Source of the DNA: Cupriavidus sp. D384
GTDB lineage: Bacteria; Pseudomonadota; Gammaproteobacteria; Burkholderiales; Burkholderiaceae
Length of the DNA stretch: 44,177 nucleotides
Assembly: GCF_001652915.1 (NCBI RefSeq)
Contig: NZ_BBQI01000129.1
Coordinates: 1 to 44,177 of the forward strand
Direction of reading: 5' to 3'
The notes beneath the pieces were generated by a model. It was not told the origin of the DNA, did no database searches, and saw nothing but the letters and a program-made list of their open reading frames with translations. The position numbers were made by a program, and so were the translations under genes. Of this stretch, positions 32,784 through 40,667 are shown piece by piece. Numbering within the stretch: position 1 is the first letter of the stretch; every line of letters starts with the position of its first letter.

Positions 32784-35700
32784 TGAAATCCTTGCAGCAA
32801 CCCCGTTGTCCATGGATTGGCAAGGCTCCCGGTATTGACGTCGAGCCTGGCCTTGCGGCCATCGAAATCGTACTCGGCAATGAAGTGGCTGGCGGTGGCC
32901 GACCCGGCGAGCGTGCCCTTGGCTATCACACGCATCAGTGCCCACGGGCCGTTGGCGGTCAGCGTCGATGTATCCGGGCGGACGCGCGGGCTGGCGGTGA
33001 TTCCTGCACCCTGTCCACCGCGCGGGCCAGGCCAGGTCACCTTGAGCGGGATGACCGGGCCATGTACGTAGCGTTGGCTCTGCCCGTCGAAATCCATGTT
33101 TAGCTCGACAATCCCGGGATCGAGCTCCACCACCTTCAGGTCCACCTTCCAGGCCATCTTCCTTGCGCCCGGGTCCCGGAAAAACACCTCGCGGATTTCC
33201 CTGGCGCGCTGGAATGGCACCAGACTGGGCCCCGCGACCGGTGGCACGTCCGGCGCTGTGAGCTTGTAGCGCCAAGGGGAGATGGTGGTATCGACATGCG
33301 GGGCCAGTACCTTCTGGAAGAAGTCGTCCAGCACACCGCCCGTGGCGAAGACCCGGGCGAAGTCTTCCGGATCGACATCCTGCATCGAACCCGGCGTGAA
33401 CGGATACTTGCCATCGATCGCACTGCGACAGCTTTCGCCAATCACGGCATCCATCTGTGCGATCAGGATGTCGCCAATTCCCTTGTTCACGTCGCGGGTG
33501 CCCTGCACCACCAGATCGGCCAGCACGGCCTTGAACGGCGCCGGCAGCTTGGCGGCCTCCATGCGCAATTGCGCTCCGGCGTCGGCGGGTGGCGGCAGAT
33601 TCCGGGTATTCAAGGCGTTGTTGGCGACCACCAGGCTGGTGTAGTAGGCGTTGACCATGCCCGCGATTGCATCCAGCGCCGGCTTGCCCGCACTTGTCTG
33701 GGCGCCGGGGGCCGCCACATCGGCCTGACCGGTGACGACCTCACGTAGCGCGGCAAAGCGGCTATCGACCAGTTCCCGCTCCTGGCGCGCTTCGGCACGC
33801 GCGCTCAGGGGCTTGATCCTGTCCGACTGCTTGTCGAGCGCCGACAGCGCCTTCTGGGTGAGGGACTTGTCGTCGGATTCAACCGGGCGGCTCAGCGAGG
33901 TTTCCTGCACAGCGACCCGGCCGAGCCTTGCCAACGGCGAATCCGGCGCAGCGAAGTTGCGCAGAATTTCCAGATCGAAGGCGAGGTTATTGCCGGTGAC
34001 CGTACGAATATCGGCGAGAAACGTCTCCCAACGTCCGGCATACTCGTTCAGGTAGAGGCGCCGAATCTCCCGCGTCAGGGGATCGTTGCCGCTCAGCTTG
34101 CCTGCGGCCTCATCAGGCGTTTTTTTTTGAGCACCGACACCGGCGCCCCGGCCCATGACCCAGGCATCAATGGCCTGGGCCTTGCCAACGAACTCCGGTA
34201 GGCGCGCGTTGAACAGGTCGTGGTAGCCGGCGTAGGTAAAGAGCCCGGGAATACCACGCTCCAAAGGTTCGCCGCTGGCGCGCGTAAAGACGGTGCCCGC
34301 CTGAGGCCCTACCGCGCGGACAAGCGTGAAATCCTGCGGCGCCTCTTCCGCCATGGCTGCCTTGGCCCGATCATACAAGCGCTCGATCGACGTATTGCGG
34401 TCAAGGAACTCCCGTGCCGAGCGGATCAGCGCCTCATTCTTTGCATAGGGCGACAGCACGGGCCGCGTGCTATCCAGCAGGCTGTCCAGGTGCTCCAGCA
34501 CCGCCACCCGACCACCGAAGGCATCGGCCCCGTTACCGGTAGCCCAGTCGCTTTGCACCCAACTGCGTACGTCGGACGCGTTGAACTTGTCCTTGTCGTG
34601 CAACATCAGATAGACCCGCAGGGTGTCGTAGGTCTGCTTGGCGTCGCGTGCATTCACCGCAGCCGCCAGCACCGACTCAACCCGCCGCACCAGGTAAGGT
34701 ACCAGGAGGGTGTCCTGCAGCATGGTGTGGGTGACGATCGCGGCATCCAGGACTGGCGGCGCGCTGTACAGACCGTAGCGCCAACCCATCGACGGATCGG
34801 CGGGATTCAGCCAGCCAATGCCAGGCAGGTCACGCGAGGCAGTCAGCACCTCGGGCATCGCATCCGGCAGCGGCTTCCTGTAGAACGCCGTGACCGTGGC
34901 GGCCAACGTCTTGGCTTTTGCCTGTACGACGTCCAGATAGCTGTTGTTCTGGCCGAAGCTTGTGTAGAGCGCCCCGGCCAACCACAGGAAAATCACCAAT
35001 GCCACGGCGTGGCCGAGCATGCGCAGAAGCCGAAAGCGGAACTCCCAGCGCAGGTTGGGCTTCACCAGGTGCGCCTCTGGCACGACGATGCGTTGGAAGA
35101 CATCCTGCAGGAAGTAGCTCCGGCTTGCGGTTGTCCCATTCGCGGCAGTACCGGGCACCTGAAGACCAGACGTAGCGTAGCGACGCACTTGCCGTATCAC
35201 AGTGCCTGCATCCCCGACAACCGCCTCCCCAGTTTGTGCCGCGCTGGTGAAATACACGCCACGCAACATGGCATTGCGCTGCGTGTCGTCATAGCGCGAG
35301 TCCAGGAAAATTTGCTCGAGCATTGCCACGAGTGGCTCGGTGACGCTGCCGAGTTCATCCTGCAACGCATAAAGCGCCTTGCGCCGGCTCGGATCAAACT
35401 CCTCGTACAGTCGGCCACCGAGCCCATTCTCCAGCCGTTTTACCAACGCACGCATCTCATCGCGGCACTGCGCGGTCATGTCTGGTGGAAGCTGCCCGCG
35501 ACGTTGCTTGCCCGCAACCGGCAACGTGAAGCCCCAGGGCTGGGCCCGCCCTTCGCTGCTCAGGCACTGGAAATAGCCGGTAAAGCCCGCCAGTTGGTCG
35601 AGCTTGGTCACCAACACGTAGACCGGGAACTGGATACCCAATTCTTCACGCAGCTCGACCAATCGCGCCCGAATCCTTGCGGCTTCAGCAACCCGATCCT

Positions 35701-36586
35701 CAACGCTGTGCCGCAGCAGGTCCCCCACGCTGATCGTTACCAGTGCCCCGTTGATCGGCGCGCGCGCGCGGTGCTTGCGCAACAGGCCGAGAAACCCCTT
35801 CCATTCGGCTGGATCGAGGGCAGAACCCGATTCCTGCGCAGTAAGGCGGCCCGCCGTGTCGATCAGGACGGCATCGTTCGTGAACCACCAGTCGGTCTGC
35901 CCGGTGCTCTGGCGCGCCCGCGATGCCGCACTCATCTGCTCGGCAATCGGGAATTGCAGTCCCGCATTCAGCAGCGCTGTCGTCTTGCCGGCCCCCGGCA
36001 CGCCGATCATCATGTACCAGGGAAGCTCATAGAGATAGCGCCGACCCTCGAACAGCCGGCCGATCCGGCTGCCCGTGCGCATACCCTTGAGCTGCCGCAG
36101 CGCGGTCTGCAGCGCCGTATCCATCCTGGCGATCTCGTCCTTGCCGATAACCTCAGGTCGTTCCCCACCAAAATTCAGCAGGCTTCTGACGAACGTCTCG
36201 TCCGCTCGGGCGCGCCGCCAAAGCAGATACAAGAGATACACGACAAACAGCAGAACGATCGCCGAGATCAGCAAGATGCGGATCGAAGCTGGCTCCAACG
36301 GTTGGCGAGATCCGATCGCAAGCAGCGGGCCCGCATGCCATATCAGCAGGCAAAGTGCGGCGACCCCAATCGTGGAGACCGGCCAGCCAAGTAGCCAGAA
36401 CAGCGTCAGCACGAGCAGCAGCACAATAACCGCGACACGCACCCCAACGCCTGCCAGCGGATACATGCCACCCACGCCGAGCAGCGGGCCAATAAACCAG
36501 ACGGCGCCCGCAACCAGGAGCACGGCGACCAGTGCGAGCGTCTGCCTGGAAAGCAGCACCGCCCCAAATCGTTTCAGAAATGCCAT
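32762..36586 (-). CDS. tssM: T6SS membrane-complex protein TssM (IcmF family)
   Basis: A 1274-residue inner-membrane protein. Membrane helices lie near residues 13-35, 45-67 and 100-123, with a further one around 515-535 (LGHAVALVIFLWLAGALYTSF). A cytoplasmic P-loop domain has intact Walker A (GVPGAGKTT, about 195-203). The large periplasmic part ends in the C-terminal domain expected to bind TssJ, closing with LLQGFQCPGRSG. TssM spans the periplasm and links TssL to TssJ in the T6SS membrane complex. The gene lies 14 bp after tssL. Length is typical (1100-1300). Confidence 0.95.
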   Translation of the reverse strand: MAFLKRFGAVLLSRQTLALVAVLLVAGAVWFIGPLLGVGGMYPLAGVGVRVAVIVLLLVLTLFWLLGWPVSTIGVAALCLLIWHAGPLLAIGSRQPLEPASIRILLISAIVLLFVVYLLYLLWRRARADETFVRSLLNFGGERPEVIGKDEIARMDTALQTALRQLKGMRTGSRIGRLFEGRRYLYELPWYMMIGVPGAGKTTALLNAGLQFPIAEQMSAASRARQSTGQTDWWFTNDAVLIDTAGRLTAQESGSALDPAEWKGFLGLLRKHRARAPINGALVTISVGDLLRHSVEDRVAEAARIRARLVELREELGIQFPVYVLVTKLDQLAGFTGYFQCLSSEGRAQPWGFTLPVAGKQRRGQLPPDMTAQCRDEMRALVKRLENGLGGRLYEEFDPSRRKALYALQDELGSVTEPLVAMLEQIFLDSRYDDTQRNAMLRGVYFTSAAQTGEAVVGDAGTVIRQVRRYATSGLQVPGTAANGTTASRSYFLQDVFQRIVVPEAHLVKPNLRWEFRFRLLRMLGHAVALVIFLWLAGALYTSFGQNNSYLDVVQAKAKTLAATVTAFYRKPLPDAMPEVLTASRDLPGIGWLNPADPSMGWRYGLYSAPPVLDAAIVTHTMLQDTLLVPYLVRRVESVLAAAVNARDAKQTYDTLRVYLMLHDKDKFNASDVRSWVQSDWATGNGADAFGGRVAVLEHLDSLLDSTRPVLSPYAKNEALIRSAREFLDRNTSIERLYDRAKAAMAEEAPQDFTLVRAVGPQAGTVFTRASGEPLERGIPGLFTYAGYHDLFNARLPEFVGKAQAIDAWVMGRGAGVGAQKKTPDEAAGKLSGNDPLTREIRRLYLNEYAGRWETFLADIRTVTGNNLAFDLEILRNFAAPDSPLARLGRVAVQETSLSRPVESDDKSLTQKALSALDKQSDRIKPLSARAEARQERELVDSRFAALREVVTGQADVAAPGAQTSAGKPALDAIAGMVNAYYTSLVVANNALNTRNLPPPADAGAQLRMEAAKLPAPFKAVLADLVVQGTRDVNKGIGDILIAQMDAVIGESCRSAIDGKYPFTPGSMQDVDPEDFARVFATGGVLDDFFQKVLAPHVDTTISPWRYKLTAPDVPPVAGPSLVPFQRAREIREVFFRDPGARKMAWKVDLKVVELDPGIVELNMDFDGQSQRYVHGPVIPLKVTWPGPRGGQGAGITASPRVRPDTSTLTANGPWALMRVIAKGTLAGSATASHFIAEYDFDGRKARLDVNTGSLANPWTTGLLQGFQCPGRSG

Positions 36587-36600
36587 CCCTTGACCCCCAG

Positions 36601-37899
36601 TTACTGCGTGACGACAATTTCTACCCGGCGATTCTTCGCACGGGCAGCCGGCGTCCTGTTATCGGTCAGCGGCTCGGTGTCACCCTTGCCGATCGCTTCC
36701 AGCCGACCCTTGGCAACGCCCTTGCCAGCGAGATACTCGGTCACAGTCGCCGCGCGCTCTTCGGATAGCGCCTGATTGGAGGGATACCTGGCAGTCCTGA
36801 TCGGAACGTTGTCGCTATGGCCGATTACCGTGACCCGCCCCGTCACCTTGTTGATTTCCGCGGCAACCGTGTCCAGCAACGGCAGGATCCTGGTGCTGAC
36901 TTCAGCCTGACCTCCCCCGAACATATCGTCGCCCCGGAAGGTAACTGCGCTGCGCACGGCGTCCTCCTGGACGCTGACGACTCCACGCGCGATCTCGTCC
37001 TTGAGCAGTTCGGCCAGGCGCATGGTCTTGGGCGGCTCCGCCGGCGCAGCCTTGCCAATCGCGAGGATCTGCTGTTCCAGGTCATGCGTGCGGAGCAGCA
37101 ACTGATATTTGTACCAGGCGAAAAGTCCGAAGACTGCAAGCGCCAGCACCGACCACGTGACCCAGACCGGCACCGTGCGCGGCAGGCTCAATCGCCCGGG
37201 CTCTGCACCCCGCCAATGAGGCGACAGCTCGAGCGGCACACTTTCGCGTGCGCCGCTGATCAGGTCCAACAATCGCTGCCGGATTGCATCGAGCTGGCGG
37301 TGGCCATCGGCGTGGCCAGCGTAGCGTCCGCGGAAGCCGAGTGACAGGATGTGGTAGATGACCTCGATCACATCCATATGTTCGTTGGGCGACTCGACCA
37401 GCCGGCCGAGCAAGTGAAACACCCGTTCACCACCATCATTCTCGCCATGCAGCTGAATCAGCAGGCTGTTCTTTGCCCACGTGTGCTGGCCCCATGGCAT
37501 GCCGTTGGCGGCTTCGTCCAGCGCCGTGCAGAGGCTGTACCGCGCTGCGAGCACGTGCTCGCGACGGATATTTGCGCGTTCACAGACGGACTGGAAATCC
37601 CCCGCTTCCAGGACCAGAAACTCCTTCAGCAATTCGCCCTGCGCGGGTTGCAAGTCCACGGGCATATCGGCCAGCGTCCGCAACAACGGACGCGCCGCGG
37701 CGAGCAACGGATTGGCGCTCTGGCCAATTTCCGCAACACGTTGTTCGATCGGCTTGCGCGCAAGCGTTGGAACGATCTTTTCTTCGGCAGCCGCCGGCTG
37801 TGACGTTCCGCTGGGGGGCGCATCGGGAAACGCCTCCATCCAGGGGCTCGCTCCAGCGTCAGGCGCAGCCGCACCAGGTTCGGGAGTGTCGAGCATCAT
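36601..37899 (-). CDS. tssL: T6SS membrane-complex protein TssL with OmpA-like domain (DotU family)
   Basis: About 432 residues. The ATG at 37899 overlaps the tssK stop as ATGA and has GGGGGGT eight bases upstream; a GTG at 37914 would add five residues. The DotU domain (about 60-245: AARPLLRTLADMPVDLQPAQGELLKEFLVLE and ARYSLCTALDEAANG) is followed by a membrane helix (about 260-280) and a C-terminal OmpA-like peptidoglycan-binding domain (ITGxxDNVPI-type GHSDNVPIRTARYPSNQALSEERAATVTEYL to NRRVEIVVTQ). This extended TssL can anchor the apparatus to the cell wall, replacing a separate TagL. Confidence 0.94.
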   Translation of the reverse strand: MMLDTPEPGAAAPDAGASPWMEAFPDAPPSGTSQPAAAEEKIVPTLARKPIEQRVAEIGQSANPLLAAARPLLRTLADMPVDLQPAQGELLKEFLVLEAGDFQSVCERANIRREHVLAARYSLCTALDEAANGMPWGQHTWAKNSLLIQLHGENDGGERVFHLLGRLVESPNEHMDVIEVIYHILSLGFRGRYAGHADGHRQLDAIRQRLLDLISGARESVPLELSPHWRGAEPGRLSLPRTVPVWVTWSVLALAVFGLFAWYKYQLLLRTHDLEQQILAIGKAAPAEPPKTMRLAELLKDEIARGVVSVQEDAVRSAVTFRGDDMFGGGQAEVSTRILPLLDTVAAEINKVTGRVTVIGHSDNVPIRTARYPSNQALSEERAATVTEYLAGKGVAKGRLEAIGKGDTEPLTDNRTPAARAKNRRVEIVVTQ

Positions 37900-39239
37900 T
37901 GCCGTACCCCCCACAATTCCATGCGCAACTCTGGGAAGCTACCTGCCACATGCAGTGCCAAACCGCCGTACCGCTCCACCTGTTCCCATAGCGGGTGTTG
38001 CTGAGACAATTCAAAGTAGACGAACCCGGCGTTGAACGGGATTTGTCGTGGGGGAACAGGTAGCGCCAGCAGCGGAATCCCGGGAAGGTGGGATCGGATC
38101 AGGTCCGCCAGGCGCTCGGATGGCCCCACCTTGGTTTGTGCGGGAAACTGCTGCTGCAGCACATCCGATGGGATCTGTGCGGTAACGGCCAATACAAAGG
38201 TGGCAAAGCGATCGATCTCGTTCGGATCGAGCACCGCGAGGCGTACACCGTGCGCTTGATCCTTGATCTCGATGCGCTGCGCAGCGCGCTCCAGGACCAC
38301 ATTGAGCAAGAAGCGCAGATCGTCGACCAAGGGTTTCAGACAAAGATGGGGCGCGTCGTGCCGATAGGCGGCATGCTCGGCCGGGCGGCGCGTCTGGGTA
38401 CGCACGAAAGTCGACAACTCGCCGGATAACGCCGCCAGATGCACGTATAGCACTTCGGGCGAAGCGGACTTGATGGCCAGCAGGTGCGTCAGAATCGGCT
38501 CATATCGGTTCAGCAACTGAAGAATAAGATATTCCGACACCTCTGCGGCGTCGCCGCCCCGCATGTTCGCCGCCGAAAGGCGTTCCGCCATCGCCTCGGC
38601 GCGTAGATGCAGCAGCCCGTGAATCTCGGTAAGCCAGGTGTGAAGCAACGCACTGGCCGTGTACACATTGACTGGCGGAATCATGGCTGCATCCAGGCGG
38701 GCGCTGCCATCCGCGCGAATCTCGGTGACCTTGGTGAGCGGCAGCCCGAGCCAGGATTCCGACAGCTCTTTCTCTGGCAAAAGCCGAAGGCGCAAATCCG
38801 CCAGTTGCACCAGCTTGGGTCCCTGCGCGATCGAGTTGGCGTCCAGCAATTCCTGCTCGAAGGCACGGTACCGTGCCAGCGAATCCGTGGCACCCTCGAA
38901 GTTGGTTTCCTCCGCATTTGGCGTGCGAATCGGCACCGCCAGATAAATGATCTGGTTCAGGTGTTCGTGCTGAAGCGCAAGCGGCGCCGGCAGCGCGGCA
39001 TGTGCCGGCGCATCGAACGGCGTGCCATCCTGGAAAACGCCCGCCATGCCCGACACGACCAGCTTGCCCAATGAAAGCGCCTCGGCATCGATCGCGAAAT
39101 GATGAAATCCCCAGAAAAACGGACTTAATGCAGCGCTACGCTTATGCGCGTAATGTTCCAGATAGCGCTCCTGCTGCTGAAAGAGTTGCGGGCGCAAGAA
39201 CAGTCCCTCGCTCCAGACGACCTTGTTATACCAGCTCAT
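37896..39239 (-). CDS. tssK: T6SS baseplate protein TssK
   Basis: A 447-residue protein starting MSWYNKVVWSEGLFLRPQLFQQQERYLEHY, the family hallmark of TssK. It links the baseplate to the TssJLM membrane complex and is structurally related to phage receptor-binding proteins. The end (PLWEQVERYGGLALHVAGSFPELRMELWGVR) is also typical. It lies 4 bp after tssJ and overlaps tssL, so tssJ-K-L-M form one unit. Confidence 0.95.
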   Translation of the reverse strand: MSWYNKVVWSEGLFLRPQLFQQQERYLEHYAHKRSAALSPFFWGFHHFAIDAEALSLGKLVVSGMAGVFQDGTPFDAPAHAALPAPLALQHEHLNQIIYLAVPIRTPNAEETNFEGATDSLARYRAFEQELLDANSIAQGPKLVQLADLRLRLLPEKELSESWLGLPLTKVTEIRADGSARLDAAMIPPVNVYTASALLHTWLTEIHGLLHLRAEAMAERLSAANMRGGDAAEVSEYLILQLLNRYEPILTHLLAIKSASPEVLYVHLAALSGELSTFVRTQTRRPAEHAAYRHDAPHLCLKPLVDDLRFLLNVVLERAAQRIEIKDQAHGVRLAVLDPNEIDRFATFVLAVTAQIPSDVLQQQFPAQTKVGPSERLADLIRSHLPGIPLLALPVPPRQIPFNAGFVYFELSQQHPLWEQVERYGGLALHVAGSFPELRMELWGVRQ

Positions 39240-39243
39240 GGAT

Positions 39244-39777
39244 TCAGTCAGGTTTAGAAATGGTGATGGACTGCTGGTCCAATGAGACTTGCAGTTTGAT
39301 CTTGCGCGCCGGGATCGCGGCGCGATACCAGGCGGCCTCGGGTGCAGGCGGCAGCTTGTAGACGGCTCTCCACGTGGCCTTCCCGAGTTCCCGGTACCCC
39401 ACCAGGAAACCTAGCGCCTGGGTATCAGGATTGAGTTTGCGCGCGATATCGCGGGACTCGCCGGGACGCAGGACAAACTCGTCGCGCACCAGCAAGTCCT
39501 GCATCAGCAATGTCTTGTCGGACTTGTCGAGCGTGAAATAGTCTGCGTTCTCAAAGGCTTGCTCCGTCTTGAGTTCATAAATGCGGACCATGACGGGCGA
39601 CGCCCTTCCTTTGTGATCAGGATTGACGGTGTCTTTGGCCGTCATCGCCAGGTCAAGCTTCATCTGCTCTGTCCTGGCGGGTGTCGTGGAGCATCCGGTG
39701 AGCGCCATCCCCACGCAGAACGCCCCGGCCAAGTACGCCGGGACACGATGCCTTCGATGTCCCAGGCCTCGCCCCAT
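39244..39777 (-). CDS. tssJ: T6SS outer-membrane lipoprotein TssJ
   Basis: About 177 residues from the ATG at 39777, which follows the PAAR-like stop by seven bases and has an AGAGG site; longer starts at 39801 and 39810 overlap the PAAR-like gene. The lipoprotein signal ends in ALTGC, so the mature protein starts with an acylated Cys (CSTTPA). The body (MKLDLAMTAKDTVNPDHKGRASPVMVRIYELKTEQAFENADYFTL to KIKLQVSLDQQSITI) matches TssJ, the transthyretin-like lipoprotein that docks TssM at the outer membrane. Confidence 0.9.
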   Translation of the reverse strand: MGRGLGHRRHRVPAYLAGAFCVGMALTGCSTTPARTEQMKLDLAMTAKDTVNPDHKGRASPVMVRIYELKTEQAFENADYFTLDKSDKTLLMQDLLVRDEFVLRPGESRDIARKLNPDTQALGFLVGYRELGKATWRAVYKLPPAPEAAWYRAAIPARKIKLQVSLDQQSITISKPD

Positions 39778-39784
39778 GAGCCTC

Positions 39785-40054
39785 TCAAATGCATTCGCCA
39801 TCGGTTCCATTGAGCTTGGAAATCAGGGAGCAACCGTTCGTGGTCAGCATGCCGTGTACGACTTGCGGCCGGCCATTTGACAGCGTGGAACTGTGCACGC
39901 CATCGACGATCACACATCTTTTTTCACAATGCATGCGCGCCCCCTTGAAGGTATAGGTGCGACCGCCGTCGGACGTATCCTGAGCAGAGCCCTCCTCCAC
40001 CACGGCGCCGCAACTTGCTTCGTCGCCCTGGCAGACATAGCCAAGTATTTGCAT
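39785..40054 (-). CDS. PAAR-like T6SS spike-tip protein
   Basis: An 89-residue protein with the rhythm of a PAAR domain: short Gly/Cys/His turns in MQILGYVCQGDEASCGAVVEEG, FKGARMHCEKRCVIVDGV, and the terminal VVHGMLTTNGCSLISKLNG, which matches the closing segment of PAAR proteins. PAAR proteins cap the VgrG spike and sharpen it, sometimes carrying effectors. It is placed between the YiaAB and tssJ genes, in the effector operon. The His and Cys spacing is not a textbook PAAR, so DUF4150-type relatives are possible. Longer in-frame starts up to 40327 run back into the YiaAB gene and look non-coding. Confidence 0.65.
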   Translation of the reverse strand: MQILGYVCQGDEASCGAVVEEGSAQDTSDGGRTYTFKGARMHCEKRCVIVDGVHSSTLSNGRPQVVHGMLTTNGCSLISKLNGTDGECI

Positions 40055-40131
40055 ACAAATCTCACTTCGGTGATCGTATGAACCTGCCGCTTCAGCGGCA
40101 GATGCTCTCGCAAGACGGTAAGGAATTCGAA

Positions 40132-40602
40132 TTACGCATCTCCTTGCCTGCTGGCACTGTCGTCCTGCAGACGCACGAGGTCCGGCTCGATGACTGTCGG
40201 CCGGGCTGCCTGAATGTCGCGGGTATTCTTCTGCACCGCAATGGCACCGAACAGCGCGAGAGCAAAGGACGTTCCATAAAAACCCTTCTCGCTCAGTGCC
40301 AGCGTTGCATTGAACAACCCAATGCAAAGCAGCAGTACAGCGATAATCACGGAAAGCCAGCTCAGGCCGTAATAGATCCCTGTTACAGGAATACCCTCCA
40401 GCTTGTCACGCACACTCTTCTGGACAGAAACTGCAGCGAACAGGCCATAGACCAGCACGGTAAAGTAGTAGCCTCGTTCGTTCAGTAGCAAATCGGAATT
40501 AAGCAGCCCTATCAGGAAGGACAGAGCGCCGGCAAACAGCGCCGCCCAGGATGCTGAGACAAAGGCGAAAGACGGTTGTTGCGAGTTGTGGTGCATGGTC
40601 AT
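40132..40602 (-). CDS. YiaA/YiaB-family inner-membrane protein
   Basis: A 156-residue protein with four hydrophobic helices in two repeats: SFAFVSASWAALFAGALSFLIGLLN...YYFTVLVYGLFAAVSVQKSVRD and GIYYGLSWLSVIIAVLLLCIGLFN...GFYGTSFALALFGAIAVQKNTRD. Each repeat ends in AVQK-x-x-RD, which is the YiaAB domain pattern. The function of the family is unknown. The ATG at 40602 has CGAG upstream. Lying between the phospholipase and PAAR-like genes, it may protect the inner membrane or assist the effector, but this is inference from position. Confidence 0.8.
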   Translation of the reverse strand: MTMHHNSQQPSFAFVSASWAALFAGALSFLIGLLNSDLLLNERGYYFTVLVYGLFAAVSVQKSVRDKLEGIPVTGIYYGLSWLSVIIAVLLLCIGLFNATLALSEKGFYGTSFALALFGAIAVQKNTRDIQAARPTVIEPDLVRLQDDSASRQGDA

Positions 40603-40667
40603 GGATACTCGTCGTGAATCGAATTGCGCCATTCGGCGCGTTGCGTTTGCCCGTGCTCTGGTCTTTG

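Noticed and set aside
34220..36394. A 724-codon open frame on the plus strand opposite tssM
   Set aside because: It is a shadow of tssM with no domain pattern and no ribosome site.
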